A stretch of 64,000 nt of DNA, from positions 62,001 through 126,000 of the forward strand of contig SNVD02014772.1 in assembly GCA_013180625.2 (NCBI GenBank), read 5' to 3'. Both the position numbers and the translations under genes were made by a program. This document shows, piece after piece, positions 1 to 11,509 of the stretch (positions are counted from its first letter, which is position 1; the number at the start of each line of letters is the position of its first letter). The notes beneath the pieces were generated by a model, which did not search any database, was not told the origin of the DNA, and saw only the letters and a list, made by a program, of their open reading frames with translations. This DNA comes from Boswellia sacra (taxonomy: Eukaryota; Streptophyta; Magnoliopsida; Sapindales; Burseraceae).

Positions 1-68
1 GTTAATCGCATTCATACGTACATAGGGAACATACATGAATATGAAGAGAGAATTGGGTAAGCATGCAC

Positions 69-835
69 CTCGTAGGAAATTCCATCGATGAGATCTCCCA
101 ACTCTTTCAAAATGGGAATGATGCTGAATTTGTCAAACTTATCATCGACAATAGCCTGGTCTGTTGTTTTAGTGTGGTTCACCAAATTCTAGTAAGCCAT
201 ATATAATAGCTATTATTATTATGAGCCAAAAAACGGTCCTCTTAATTAAAAAAGTTAAGAGGCTATATTTGCTTATCAACTATCATATATACTATATGAT
301 ATAGGGAGTGATAATTTAACATAAATTTTTAATACAATTTATTGATACAATTTTCTAATCATTGATCTTATAAAATCCAATGGTTAAGATTGAAAGTCAA
401 CAAGATGCATGTATTTAACACTGTCAACTCATTAATCATCTCAACTATTAAATTTTTTAAAACAATAGCTAGAAAATTATGTCTACTCTTATATTAAAAT
501 TTTTATATTAAAATATATCCTTTCGTATATTATATAACGATACATTATATGGATACTAAAAATATTCATGCCGATTGAATATCAAGTGTAAAGATGCCAT
601 GATATAATGATATAAAAGCGAAGTGTTAGAATTAGATCGTTCTCCACGCTGTAACGGTAGCCTCCTCAGTATTTGGGATCGCTCGTCTGAAGACGTCCTC
701 AACGAAGTTAAGGATAAGTTGACATCAATTTTGCGTCCGTCAGGAGACTGGGTATTCGTGATTTCATTAGTCAACGCCATAGCTTAATCAGAAGTGGAGA
801 ACATCACTTGTTGTCTATGCAATATAAAACAAAAT
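69..835 (-). pseudogene. SEO family pseudogene (exons 1-2), truncated by the left window edge
   Basis: This is a third SEO copy, upstream end only. Exon 2 is open at 69-188 (40 codons, ending ...LIDGISYE), with an AG acceptor at 189-190 and a GT donor at 67-68. Exon 1 lies at about 640-835 and aligns with SEO gene 2 around the motif SPDGRKIDV (gene 2 has APDGRVIDV). Exon 1 is broken in three ways: an in-frame TAA just before the ATG at about 778-780, a one-base deletion after the IDV motif, and loss of the splice donor (gene 2 has GGTAATG; here the junction reads GAACGATC). Later exons, if present, lie left of position 1. The promoter is well preserved, so the copy may still be transcribed. 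A rescue by an alternative first exon outside what I recognise cannot be excluded. Confidence 0.8.
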
Positions 836-862
836 AGAAGGTCTAACGTACAGAGAATGTAA

Positions 863-923
863 TTATATTTATAATTAATTACAAGAAATGGAATAAAGCC
901 AGCCGAATCAACTTCCTTGCTTC
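863..923 (-). promoter_or_regulatory. Promoter of the left-edge SEO pseudogene: TATA box plus shared 19-bp block
   Basis: On the minus strand a TATA-like TTATAAATATAA lies at 863-874. The block GAATCAACTTCCTTGCTTC (plus-strand reading) lies at 905-923 and is identical to that upstream of SEO gene 2 (48900-48918). Weaker similarity to gene 2 upstream DNA continues to about 1220, for example the AGAGGCCC...CCAGTGC segment near 1005-1035. This shows the pseudogene and gene 2 share promoter ancestry. Confidence 0.65.
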
Positions 924-1629
924 CGACTCGGGTTAATTTAACCTCCACCCGATGGACTGTGCTAAAGTTGAAGACATAACTACTTTAATTAGCTTTCTCA
1001 TACTCAAGAGGCCCTCAAACCTACACCAGTGCCATGAAAAAGAAAAAAATATATTCTGTCTTTATTCTTTAACGTTTAATCTACTCTTGCTAGCTCTCGT
1101 ATGTTTGCTTACTTTATGTTGGTTTGGTTACATCCTATTCATGTAAGAATATAGAAAATAAAGTGTAAATTAAGAAAGGTACAAATATAAGCTGTGAGTT
1201 TGTTCTTTGTACGTTCTTCATAGAATAAAATCAGTATAAAAATAATCAAATTCAGCATTGATATTTTAAAAATATATATATTTTTTTTTATTTAGCAAAC
1301 TGACGGGTAGTGTAGTTTGGCTTTACCCCTAAAACAACTCTATGCTGTTTTTCATCTAGTTTAGGTAATAAAAAATTATTATATATGTTAAATATTAAAA
1401 AAATCCTCATATTTTGATTATTTCTTACTATTTTTGTCATAAAATTAATCATTTCTAGCTGGATAAATTTGGTTATAGCTATCAAAAAGTAAAGCCTCTG
1501 ATATAAGAAAATTGAATCCTAGCTTGTGCTAGAAGCAATATTTTTGGGACTCATGCAAAGAAAAAAAAAAATCTAAAATGTGTATTAGCTAGAGAATTAG
1601 TAGTGTTAGACTTGTAACCTACGTACAAC
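924..1629. other. Intergenic, AT-rich
   Basis: Apart from the decayed SEO upstream homology up to about 1220, I see only AT-rich DNA and short homopolymers. The short reading frames here have no recognisable domain. Confidence 0.6.
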
Positions 1630-3670
1630 TATGAACAGGTTTTTCATTCTGTCAGAGCGTTTGTGACTATGACATTGTGTCAAAGCCTCTTTCGAGATTT
1701 AAGGAAACATAAACGAGCTATGAGCACGTTTGGAGAATGAAGTCGCCACCCAATTTTCTTTTGAGAATATAGATGATGACAATCTGATTCGTCGCTTTAG
1801 GACCTAAACTACCCTCATTCCTTCATATATGAGTTCGAAAAGTTAGGTACGAGTCCTCGGCCCGCCCGAATATAAATCTGGCCTCTACTAGGATATACCA
1901 AATAAGAATAGCTTAAGTTAATATACAGTTAGCTTAAGTTAATATACAGTTCGCTTAAGTTGTTCATTTTATGCACATATTATTCATTCTATATTCATTA
2001 AGCATGTAAAGTGATTTTCAATCAAAGAAATAGATTAGAAGAATAGAGTTACGTATACTTCCACACATGGGGGATAAGGGATAGGATTATAATCAATATA
2101 TTCTTCAATAAATAAACTAAATTCCAGTTCTAAACACTTCAAAATATTCATTCATTCAATTCATAAGATTCATATCATACTTATGCATATCAAGCGTTCA
2201 ATATTCAATTTAGTCAATTTATTCAAGACTCGATAAATAGTGAATTTCTCACCACCATATGCGAGTCCAGTCAATATTTATTAAGACCTGTCAAGCATAA
2301 TCGTGCATAGATTCATAAATTCTAAGTGATGGTCTCTCACCATCAATGTGAGTCCACTATCATTTCATGGCATCATATAATTGTTCAATCATATTTCTAA
2401 TCATGGCAATTAATTCAAAATAAATCAATCAAAATCCAAACAAAGCCATAAACTAAAATTAGAGCAATTCTACCTAGATTTGATAATGTTATCGTGATAA
2501 TTGTATCTAAATAAGATAATTCTATCATAGCATTCTAAATATGGCAATTCTAGCCTAGTATGATATCTATAGCCTAATTCAATCATAACAAAACATGGCT
2601 ATTCCAGCCTAATTCAAGAAATTAAAGCAAACATGACAATTCTTGCCTATTCTGCTATTTCCTAGCATTATTCAAAGCAATCATAATTTTTTAATCCTAA
2701 TCATGATTCTAATTATGTGCTCTCAAACATGATTCTAAGCAAGAAATAAAGATTCTTAGCGTGCTTCTAAATAAGGACAGGATTGATGACTTACTTTGAC
2801 AAGCATTTTTACCTTGCAAGATAAATAAAAGGTTAAACAACTCACATAAACCCTCAACATACTTCTAAGAATTAAAATAAAACCTAATCATGCTCATTCT
2901 AAGCATAAACAAACCTAATCATGCTTATTCTAAAGCAAGAAAATTAAAGAAGAAAAGAGGAGAAAAAAGAGAGAACTCCTCTTAAAACATACCCTTTTCG
3001 AGTTCAGAGCAATAAAAACGTCTCAAAAAATATTTAAACGAGAAAAGACTCCTTGAATTCTCAAGTATGTCTTAGAAAAGGAGAGAAGAGATTTCTGGAT
3101 GGGAGTGAAAGTAAAGAGGAAGGGGGTTTATACAGTTGAAGGTGAAAGTTGAAAAAGGAAGCAAAAACAAAAAAAAGGAAGGTTTCTAATGAAAATTTCA
3201 AAATTCAAAGAGGATAGTCGGCCCGTTGCGGGAGGATCGCTGGCCTGTGGTAGGATAGTCTGCCAACTATGGAAGGATCGTTGGCTGGTGGTAGGACAGC
3301 CGCCAGTGTTTCCCCCATTGTCGGTCGGTGGTGGCCTACCAAATCTCCTTGTTTCCTCTTTTTTCAATGCAGTCCTATTTGACCTTTGTCTATTCAATCA
3401 CATGTAAATCTTCGATTTTAACTTCGATTTGTGATCCATGGAAGTTTGTGAAAACTAGACATCCCCAGCTTCATAATGGTATATGACTAATCATCAAATT
3501 CTTTCTGGATTAATTTATGTGAGTTTTCAAATTCAGGTATCTGTTTTCATAGCTTTTGGTCGATTTCTTCTCAACTCTCTTCTCTGTGCTTCCATGGCCA
3601 CTTCAGTCATTTCCATTGCTCAACGATCATCTTTGTTTCATCATCAAGCCTAAAAAATCTACTGTCTACA
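1630..3670 (-). mobile_element. Solo LTR, family A, minus orientation
   Basis: Read on the minus strand it starts TGTAGACAGTAGATTTTTTA and ends ...CCTGTTCATA. It aligns along its length with the copy at 56432-58354, for example the shared AGAGCACATAATTAGAATCA. Flanking 5-mers are ACAAC (1625-1629) and ATAAC (3671-3675), a target-site duplication with one change. No internal retrotransposon sequence or second LTR adjoins it, so it is a solo LTR. TG...CA ends and 5-bp duplication fit an LTR retrotransposon; the superfamily is not determined. Short reading frames at 3128-3407 are chance frames inside it. Confidence 0.8.
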
Positions 3671-4417
3671 ATAACCTAAACTCTATAACCTGACGTAACA
3701 ATCTACATAACAAAAATTCATTGGAGGAGGAAAAAATAAAAAAAGTAAAAGAAGTTATATCTCTAATAGGATTTTAGATTTTGTTATGTAGACGGCTACA
3801 TCATGTTTTAGAGTTTCAGTTGCATGTAAATTGTAAGTCTAGTTAAAGTTAAATCCAAATCTACAAACTTAAGCTTTGTAGAAAAATAGCAAACTTAACC
3901 CGGTATCTTGAGTCGTCATGACCAAACGACCGCGAGGTAGTATTAGAGTACATAACATCTACAAGCTTAACAATGTGCAAATACAAATCCATATAATTTT
4001 TTTTTTTCATTAACCGAAGCAATGTACATATAATAACATTTTATTCAACGAAATAACAAATGATGTGATATATTTATTTGCCAAAAAATTATCTTTTATT
4101 TAAAATTTTTAAATCTAAAATTATAAATTAATAGTAAGGTCTTTCTATACTAATCTTTCTTTTAATGAAAGATATTTAGATGAGTGAATCAAAAGAGGTA
4201 GAACATATTCTCATCTAAATAAGAAAATTTTAAATAACAATTACATGTTTAATTGTTATCCTAATCATTAGTCTTTGACACTAATGCTGTAATGGATTAC
4301 TTTATAGTATCATTTTAATCAATTCATAGTTACCATATTAGTATAGAATTATCAGTGGTATAACAGCTATTGTTACTTAGTTACCGAATAATAAAAATAG
4401 TTATTCTCTGAGAATCA
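3671..4417. other. Intergenic, AT-rich
   Basis: No coding or RNA feature is recognised. The stretch leads into the left end of a MITE near 4418. Confidence 0.5.
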
Positions 4418-4760
4418 CTCTCAGACGGTTTTTTTTATCTGAAATTTTGAATATATCTAAATGAAACTATATATATATATATATAAAATTTCAACATCTG
4501 AATAATGAGTGAAATATGTATTTTTATACATATATCTTTATTGTTTGATGTTGTTATCACTTGGATTTTCTTGATATATTAAAAAAACTTTGTAATTAAT
4601 ATTTTAAAAAATAAATATTGAAGTATTTAAATATTTATATTTTTAAATATTTTATTTTAAGAAATTATTAAAACTAATTTGTATTATAATTATATATGTA
4701 TTTATTTACATATGTATTGTTTTATAAAAGGCACATATAAAAGAATGAATTAGATATGGG

Positions 4761-7135
4761 GTATTTTTGTTGCCTTGGTCCCTAAGATTGAGAGTCCGAG
4801 GACTATAAGTCATTTTCGACCAATCTCTTGTTGTAATGTACTCTATAAGTGTATCTCCAAAGTGATCGTGAATCGGTTCAAAGCGGTCTTACCTGATGTG
4901 ATTGGGAGTTCACAGTCTGCTTTTGTCCCCGGTCGAAGAATTTCTGATGCCATTCTATTGACTCAAGAGCTGATGCATAATTATCATCTTAGGCGCTCGC
5001 CTCCTCGATGTGCTTTAAAGGTGGATATTCGCAAAGCTTTTGATACTATCAGCTGAGATTTCATCCTTTTGGGTTTAAGAACGATCGGTATTCCAAAGTG
5101 TATGGTTCGCTGGATTGCGACATGTATGTCCTCTGCATATTTCTCGGTTGCTTTAAATGGAGAGTTTCACGGGTTCTTCTCCACCTCTAGAGGAATTCGA
5201 CAGGGTGATCCTTTATCGCCATACCTTTTTGTGCTGGCCATAGAGGGTTTGAGTGGTATTCTTTGAGAGGCTACACAGAGGCCTGGTTTTCGATATCATT
5301 GGAGATGTCAGCAGGTTTCTCTTACTCATCTTTGTTTTGCAGATGATCTAATGGTTTTTTGTAGGGCAGATATGGGCTCTGTTAGTGTGATCCATGCTGC
5401 ATTACAGAAGTTTACAGAGCTCTCTGGTTTAGTTACGAATTCGGTCAAAAGTCATGTCTTCTTCTCTGGAGTCAATGATGAGGACCGAACTGCATTGGAG
5501 GTCATCGTAGGTTTTCAAGTGGGGAGTCTACCGGTTAGATATCTGGGGGTACCTCTAATCAGTACCAGATTACGCCTCTCAGATTGTGCTCCATTGATAG
5601 AATGGATTTTGTCGAGGATCAGGTTATGGACATCTGCTATGCTGACTTATGCTGGCCGACTTCAATTGATCAAATCGGTTCTCTTTTCCATCCAGGTCTA
5701 TTGGTCCTCCATGTTCACTCAACCTACAGCTGTGGTACGGAGGATCGAGGGTATTATGGTTGCTTTCCTTTGAAAAGGGATCTCTTTGTCTCGTTCTGGG
5801 GCCAAAGTAGCTTGGGATTCGGTTTGCTATCCGTTGAAAGAAGGTGGATTAGGAATAAAGCGAATCAAGGAGTGGAATCGTGCAGCTATTCTGAACCATG
5901 TTTGGAGACTTCTTCTAACCAATCCTCCATTTGGTCTTCTTGGGTTTATAAGGTGCTCCTTCGGGGCCGCTCATTTTGGCAGATTCGGGTAACTTTTGGA
6001 GCCCCTTGGTCTTGAAGGAAGATTTGCACAGTCGGGCTTGGTGTAGAGGTAAATTTGTCTCTTGTATTGGAGATGGCCGTAATACCTCTCTTTGGCAGGA
6101 TTACTGGTTGCCACATGGGCGTCTGTGTGACTTGTTACCCTTCAGGACTCTTACATCCACAGGTCTTCCTTCAGATGCTAGGGTCTCAAACATTATTCAG
6201 AATGGGGATTGGGCTTTTCCTGATGGAGGTCAGGCCTTTAGGTTGATTTGGGACTTAGTCAGCATCCGACCTACGATGGGGGCTCCTGATCATGTTGTTT
6301 GGAAGGGCCATACCTTAGGTATTTTCTCTATTGGCTCCGCATGGGAATTGTTACGGAGTAAGCGACCGGTGAACACTCTTCATCATCTTCTTTGGTTCCC
6401 TGGCCATGTCCCAAGACACTCTTTTATTCTTTGGCTTGCCTCTTTGGGTCGGCTTCGTACTATGGATCGACTACAACGTCATGGTATCTTACAATCTTCA
6501 AGCTGTGTTCTCTGTGTTTCAGCAAATGAGACCTATGACCATCTTTTCTTTAGTTGTCCTTTCTCATCTTCTGTTTGGGGGGAGATTTCAGCTAAGACTC
6601 TCGTTGTTTGGCCATCCTTTTATTGGACGTCCTTGCTCCAATAGGCTTCTCTGTATCTCCAGGGCAGGAAGAATTTTGGACATATCCTTGCACGTTTGGT
6701 CTTCTCTGCAACAGTTTATTCTCTTTGGTATGAAAGGAATGATCGTATATATCAACAGCGACGTCGGACCTGTCGTCAGGTGACTGATAAGATTTTTGAC
6801 TTGGTTCGTTCTCGGCTTCTAGCCTTGGAAGTCAAGTATGCGATACTCCTCAGTTTTGTGCCATATAGGGTCTGCATAATTAACTTTGTTCTTGGACTTT
6901 GTTTTGCTATTGGTTTAGTTGTGGTTGGTTTGGGCCTGTGTGCCTTTTTTTCTATTTGATTGGGCCTTTGGCTCTCTTGTTTAGGTTGTTTTGTTTTGGG
7001 CCCTTGGACATTAGTATTTCCTGTTTGGAATTGTGAGTATTAGGTACTCTTATTAGGGTATACCCCTCGTATCTTGTACATTCACTTTTTCTTTTATGTG
7101 AATAGTAACTTTTTTCCAAAAAAAAAGTATTTTTG
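4761..7135 (+). mobile_element. 5'-truncated L1-type LINE with target-site duplication
   Basis: The body spans 4770-7126 and ends in CCAAAAAAAAA. It is flanked by a perfect 9-bp duplication, GTATTTTTG at 4761-4769 and 7127-7135. It starts inside the reverse transcriptase domain, so the endonuclease and ORF1 were lost, as usual for target-primed reverse transcription. Its 3' untranslated end (GGGTATACCCCTCGTATCTT near 7055) resembles that of the LINE-derived insert at 60754-61353, so the two belong to related families. Confidence 0.88.
4770..6959 (+). pseudogene. LINE ORF2 remnant: reverse transcriptase and zf-RVT domain
   Basis: The reading frame starts in a non-LTR reverse transcriptase (FRPISCCNVLYKCISKVIVN..., CALKVDIRKAFD with the first catalytic Asp, GIRQGDPLSPYLF, and FADD as the catalytic Asp pair near 5338-5349). 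It continues to a zinc-binding zf-RVT region (HSFILWLASLGRLRTMDRL ... CVLC ... HLFFSCPFSSSVW, about 6415-6580). Stops interrupt it at about 5054, 5264, 5771 and 6642, and there is a frame change near 5980. It cannot make a working polymerase. Several overlapping short frames in this interval are shadows of this one broken gene. Confidence 0.9.
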
Positions 7136-7595
7136 AAAATTAGAAGTTATATAAACCATTTAGACATTTACAATCGAATAAAAGATGGACAAAAATATTT
7201 AGCTTTTTCTATTTAGATAAAAATATCTTAAAAAAATTTTAAGTAAAAAAAACCTTAAAAATGTATGAAACATGAGAACAAGTTAAATTCAAACTTCAAA
7301 CAAAAAACAAACATTCCCTCAATAACTTTTTTGGGCAATATGTTGTCAATTAAACAAATGCCTCTATACAACTAATCTTATACAGGGCCTTATGGTATCA
7401 TTTAAAAGCAAATACCTAGGTGCTTCTCGAGATAATCGCGTATGCTTTTATTTTATGGTTTTTCGCTAAACTAGACTGTTCTTCTTCTCCTAAGCTTGAT
7501 ATTTGAAATTTTGTCCTTAATGGGTCGGATAACCATGTCTTGGCAACTATGAAGTTAAAATACTTAAAAGATTCCGAATATATTATGTAAAATTA

Positions 7596-8172
7596 TGTTA
7601 GTGTTTGCTCTCAAATCGTAATGAATTCGGCGGCAGATATGGGGACCCGCGCTCCTGGGCAAGAAGCGCTCTTGGACAACATTGGCAGAGATGTTGCACT
7701 CCTGCGCAACATCAGTACTCCTGCACAAGATTTGTTGCATCACAGTGCAATGACGAGGACAGGACGATTCAGCTCCAAGTAGAGACCTTACGCTCCTACG
7801 CAAGGAACATTATGCTGCTGTGTAAATTTCGATTACTGTATGCGACCTGGGCACTATTTAAATGTCGTCTTTTGTATTTTGAGGGTGACTTCTTAATATT
7901 CTCTTCTAAGATTTATAGGAAAATGTGAGGGCTAAGAAAAGAGGGTTTCTTAGTGAGAGAGAGCATTGTAAGCCTTGTAATCTTGTTTTCTTCATAGTGA
8001 AAACTCTTTTGCAGTCTTTCCAATGGAAATAAGCTTAATTGGCCAAACCACTTAAATCTTGGTGTTATCTCTTGTTTTTATTTCCTTTGCTTGTTGTGGA
8101 TTGATATCTCTATTATGCTTGGTATTTTGTGGCTCTGGAATTGGTTGGCTAGATCCGTGGTCTGTTACAACA
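7596..8172 (+). mobile_element. Solo LTR, copia-type
   Basis: The unit of 577 bp starts TGTTAGTG and ends TTACAACA, with inverted terminal TGTT/AACA. A perfect 5-bp duplication AATTA flanks it (7591-7595 and 8173-8177). The 3' part (GAAAACTCTTTTGCAGTCTT ... CACTTAAATCTTGGTGTTAT) resembles plant Ty1/copia LTR ends as I know them. No primer-binding site or internal region follows, so it is solo. Confidence 0.85.
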
Positions 8173-8177
8173 AATTA

Positions 8178-9449
8178 TCAGATGATGGCTCCTATATATA
8201 CTGCTATATATGTTTTCTCTTTTCTTAGGGAATGACTGCATTGCATTAGCATAGAAAGCAGTAAAAAAAAATATATTTTTTAAAAGGCTAGTAATCTGTA
8301 ATGCGCAAGGCACATGACTTCTATTTGGACTATCCAATTAGATTAGAATTGGAGAAGGGATTTGGCTGTCAAGAAAGTTGTTTGTTACATTTCGAGTTGG
8401 TTAGAGTTGTATTACTCCTATCACCTAACCCTACTTCCTCAATTGGTATTAGACCCAATTTTGTTACCATGATATCTTATCCTTTCATTTATTTAGCCGT
8501 CTTAGACCACCAAGGAAAGCCCACAAAACCTACCATTCACTGTCTTCAACACTATACATTGTCAATGAATGAATGATACTATTGATCCAATTAGAGTTAT
8601 CATCCAATCTTTTAAGGCTTTATTTGTTATTTCTAGAGAATTGTTTTTGAAAACACATATTTATTTACGCATTTCAATTTAATATCAACTGCAATTCTTT
8701 TTAAAATTTTGATACTTATTTTTTTAAAATAAAATTCATAAATAAACACGCCCTAAATAGATTTTGGTGTTTCCAATATTTTTATATCACTAGAAATCGA
8801 ATGACGGAAGTCTTTACAAAGCTTATGTAAAAAATCAATCACAATAATTTTTTTTTTAAGTTTAGTCCTTTTTGCATATCAATTTTTGTTGTCAATTTTG
8901 ATTTGTTTTGGATTAGTCTCCCAACGATTAAAAAAAGTTAAAGAAAAAAGGAAAAGCCAATGTTAGGACCATGTCACATGTCATGACATTTGTCAACCTA
9001 TATGGCATACTGTATTTGCAATTTTAGACAAAAACAAGAAAACAAGAAACTATTTACTATTTTGAATATTTTCTGTATAACTGTCTTCAGTTTGGAAGGA
9101 TGTTACTATCCTTTGTTTCTAGAATTGGTTTTCAAATTTTGAAAGTCTTTGATTTAACTTAGCTTTATGAGAGGTTGTTTATTATATTTCATTTATTGAT
9201 TGTCCTTAAGTATGTTTGCTTTCTTAGAATTCATTCTATGCAGGTTATGGAAAGAATGTATTGAATCCTTACACAATAAGGAGAAGTTGGATGTGTAGTA
9301 CATAAAGGGCAGTTATATTGAAGTCTAGCAATTAGTTTTTGCAAGCTGTTTGAGAGAGCTTCTTTGTCTTTGTTGGCTTGCATCTCAGTGTTGTCTTTAT
9401 GTTTGTTTGTAGAATGCTCAAGTGGGCTTAAGTTATTCATCAAGGGAAG
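8178..9449. other. Intergenic, AT-rich
   Basis: Nothing coding is recognised. A TGTTAGGACC motif at about 8962 could be an old LTR start, but no matching duplication was found. Confidence 0.5.
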
Positions 9450-9856
9450 TTATAATCTATTAAAAGGCCCTTAACAGGGGGTAGAGAAGTACAACAAGGT
9501 TTAGGAAGTTGGTTCACAAGAGTTAGAGTTCTTGAAGCGAATCTAGGTTACAAAGGAAAATGAGTGAGTGAGTGAGAGAGGTGTCTCTACTACTGTAAAT
9601 CCAAGCAGTTTATAAGTCTCAATGACATAATGAATTGCAACTTGGTTGCCTATGGATATAGGCTAGTTTATAGCCAAACTAAGTAAAAGTTGTTATGTAT
9701 CTTTTACTTTCATTTTGTAAGCCTCAATGACTTAGTGAATTGAAGCTTTGTTGCTTATAGCTATAGGCTAGTTTTATCCAAACCAATAAAAGTTGTTATG
9801 TATATTTTACTTTCATGTTGGTTACGTTTATTTAACTACTTACATATCGTCTAACA
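9450..9856 (+). mobile_element. Degenerate copia-type LTR end with internal tandem duplication
   Basis: The sequence resembles the 3' part of plant copia LTRs (GAGTGAGTGAGAGAGGTGTC, TCAATGACATAATGAATTGC, TTGCCTATGGATATAGGCTA) and ends CGTCTAACA at 9856. A segment of about 100 bp is duplicated in tandem (about 9611-9716 and 9717-9816), both copies ending AAAAGTTGTTATGTAT.TTTTACTTTCAT. The 5' boundary and target duplication were not found, so it may be a fragment. Confidence 0.55.
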
Positions 9857-10359
9857 TAACTAAATCTTAGGCTTCAAACTCACAACTAGGATAAGAAAAG
9901 GAAGGAATGAATGGAAGAAAAGAAAAATAGTTTAAAAAAAAGCTTGCAAAAAAAATTGAAAGAAAAAAGAAACAAAAACTTTTCTTTGATAATTTTTTGT
10001 TAGTTTACTTTTATTATATTTCAAACATTATTTTGATAATCATGATGAGCCACTAATATGTGATGATTAAGATACAATGTCAATATTTGATTTAAGAATT
10101 CATTGTTGGATATTCTGTTGAAGACGAATCCTATCTTGATATATATATGTGAATGATTATAAAAAGAAAATCTTTTATTATTCAACGTGGTTAAAGAGAA
10201 GTGTGATTGTCATCATATACTTCATGAATTTGCACGCTATTGCTGTGATTGTATAGTTATTGCATGAGATTTGACAAGTACAAAATTCTTCACTCTTTTT
10301 TTTCTTTTTTGGAGATCAATTCTAGTTCATTTTCTTGATCAAAATTCGAAGGCAAACTT
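9857..10359. other. Intergenic, AT-rich
   Basis: No gene or element is recognised. Purine-rich low-complexity sequence occurs around 9895-9980. Confidence 0.5.
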
Positions 10360-10688
10360 TATTGCCCGAAGTACCAGATTAAGGTTGAAACTTGCCTGAA
10401 GTGGCGGAGTTTTCTTTAGCTATAGTCGCATTGTTCTTTCGGACACGTTCCATTGGGTTGCTATTTCCCATGTAAACCATGTTCTGGGAAATACCTATAG
10501 CTTTAGGAATAGTAGTTGCAGTGGTTGCAAAGTCTCGAATCCATTCTATTTCCTCTTCTCCATACAAGCAAAATCAATCGAGAAATTTCAAATTAATGTC
10601 ATAGGTGCACAAAATCATAAGCACATCTCACCGAGAAGTGTATTCATTTTCGTGTTTGTATTCATTTATTATACAAGGAAAATTGAAA

Positions 10689-11333
10689 AAATGGACACAA
10701 TTAGGGACCCACATTGAAATTTGGACACATCCTGCAAAATTTTCATGCCATAGACACTTTCTTGACAAAAAGACTCAATTACACTTATGTATTCAATTTT
10801 TTCCCAAAGCCTTATTTCTCCTTATTTTCCTCTTCAGTCAAAAATTACCGAAACCCCTCGACACCACTCGAAACGCAAACCAACACAAGCATCGGCTGAA
10901 GATAGAAGCAAGACGATGCAGAAAAAAGCACCCATCGACACTGAGGTGCGCTTATATGTCAGTTTTTTCGTAGTTTTAGTGATTTATTCGGTTGTTTTCT
11001 GTTTTATTAGATTTGATTTAGTTTTTGGGGAATTTGAATTAGGGACTTGAGTTTCTGTCGGATTTGTGAACTTATTCTGTGTTTTTAGGGATAAATCTAC
11101 TGTTATAATGTGATTTTTGTAGTTTGATGCTTGTGAAAACCGACGCAACCAGTCATTTCGTCGTGACGTAGACGATGCAAGTGTCAAACTCACATCCGCA
11201 CAACTCGACACTCGACACCTACGTGTCGAGTCGTGTCGGATGTGAATCTGACACTCGATATTAGTCCATTTTCGAAGACATATTAATCTAACACTCGACA
11301 CTACCTTTCATCCAACATGTCGAGTGTCGCGTT
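10689..11333 (+). repeat. MULE left terminal inverted repeat
   Basis: It pairs with about 14970-15674 in reverse complement, with many short matches throughout. The inner third is dense in GTGTCGAG/CTCGACAC motifs (about 11175-11333). Confidence 0.85.
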
Positions 11334-11509
11334 AGTCAAGCGTCGGTCATCATGCGTAGCGTGTCGGGATGTCGCATTCCGAGATGTCGAGTGTGAAGTG
11401 TTTATGTCAAGTTTCGTCAAGCGTTTAGGCAGAAATGTCATTTTTGTACCTTTTGTAAGCAATTTTGTAATGATTTATTGTCCACGGACTTATATGATAT
11501 GTCTCTATC

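Larger units (their letters stand above)
4418..7325. mobile_element. hAT-like MITE, split by a LINE
   Basis: The left piece (about 4418-4769) starts near CAGACGGTTTTTTTTATCTG. The right piece (7136 to about 7325) ends ...TTCAAACAAAAAACAAACAT. Both ends resemble the MITE family clustered at 50.3-52.2 kb (GTTTTTTATCTGAAATCTGA). The pieces join into a sequence closely matching the uninterrupted copy near 51330-51400, which confirms they were once continuous. Superfamily is inferred from end similarity only; no clean target duplication was found for this MITE. Confidence 0.5.

Noticed and set aside
3128..3407. Overlapping frames on both strands (89 and 72 codons)
   Set aside because: They lie within solo LTR family A, and the related LTR at 56432-58354 does not preserve the frames.
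8962..9856. A complete copia LTR starting at the TGTTAGGACC motif
   Set aside because: The flanking 5-mers at the two proposed ends do not match, so only the 3' part is called.
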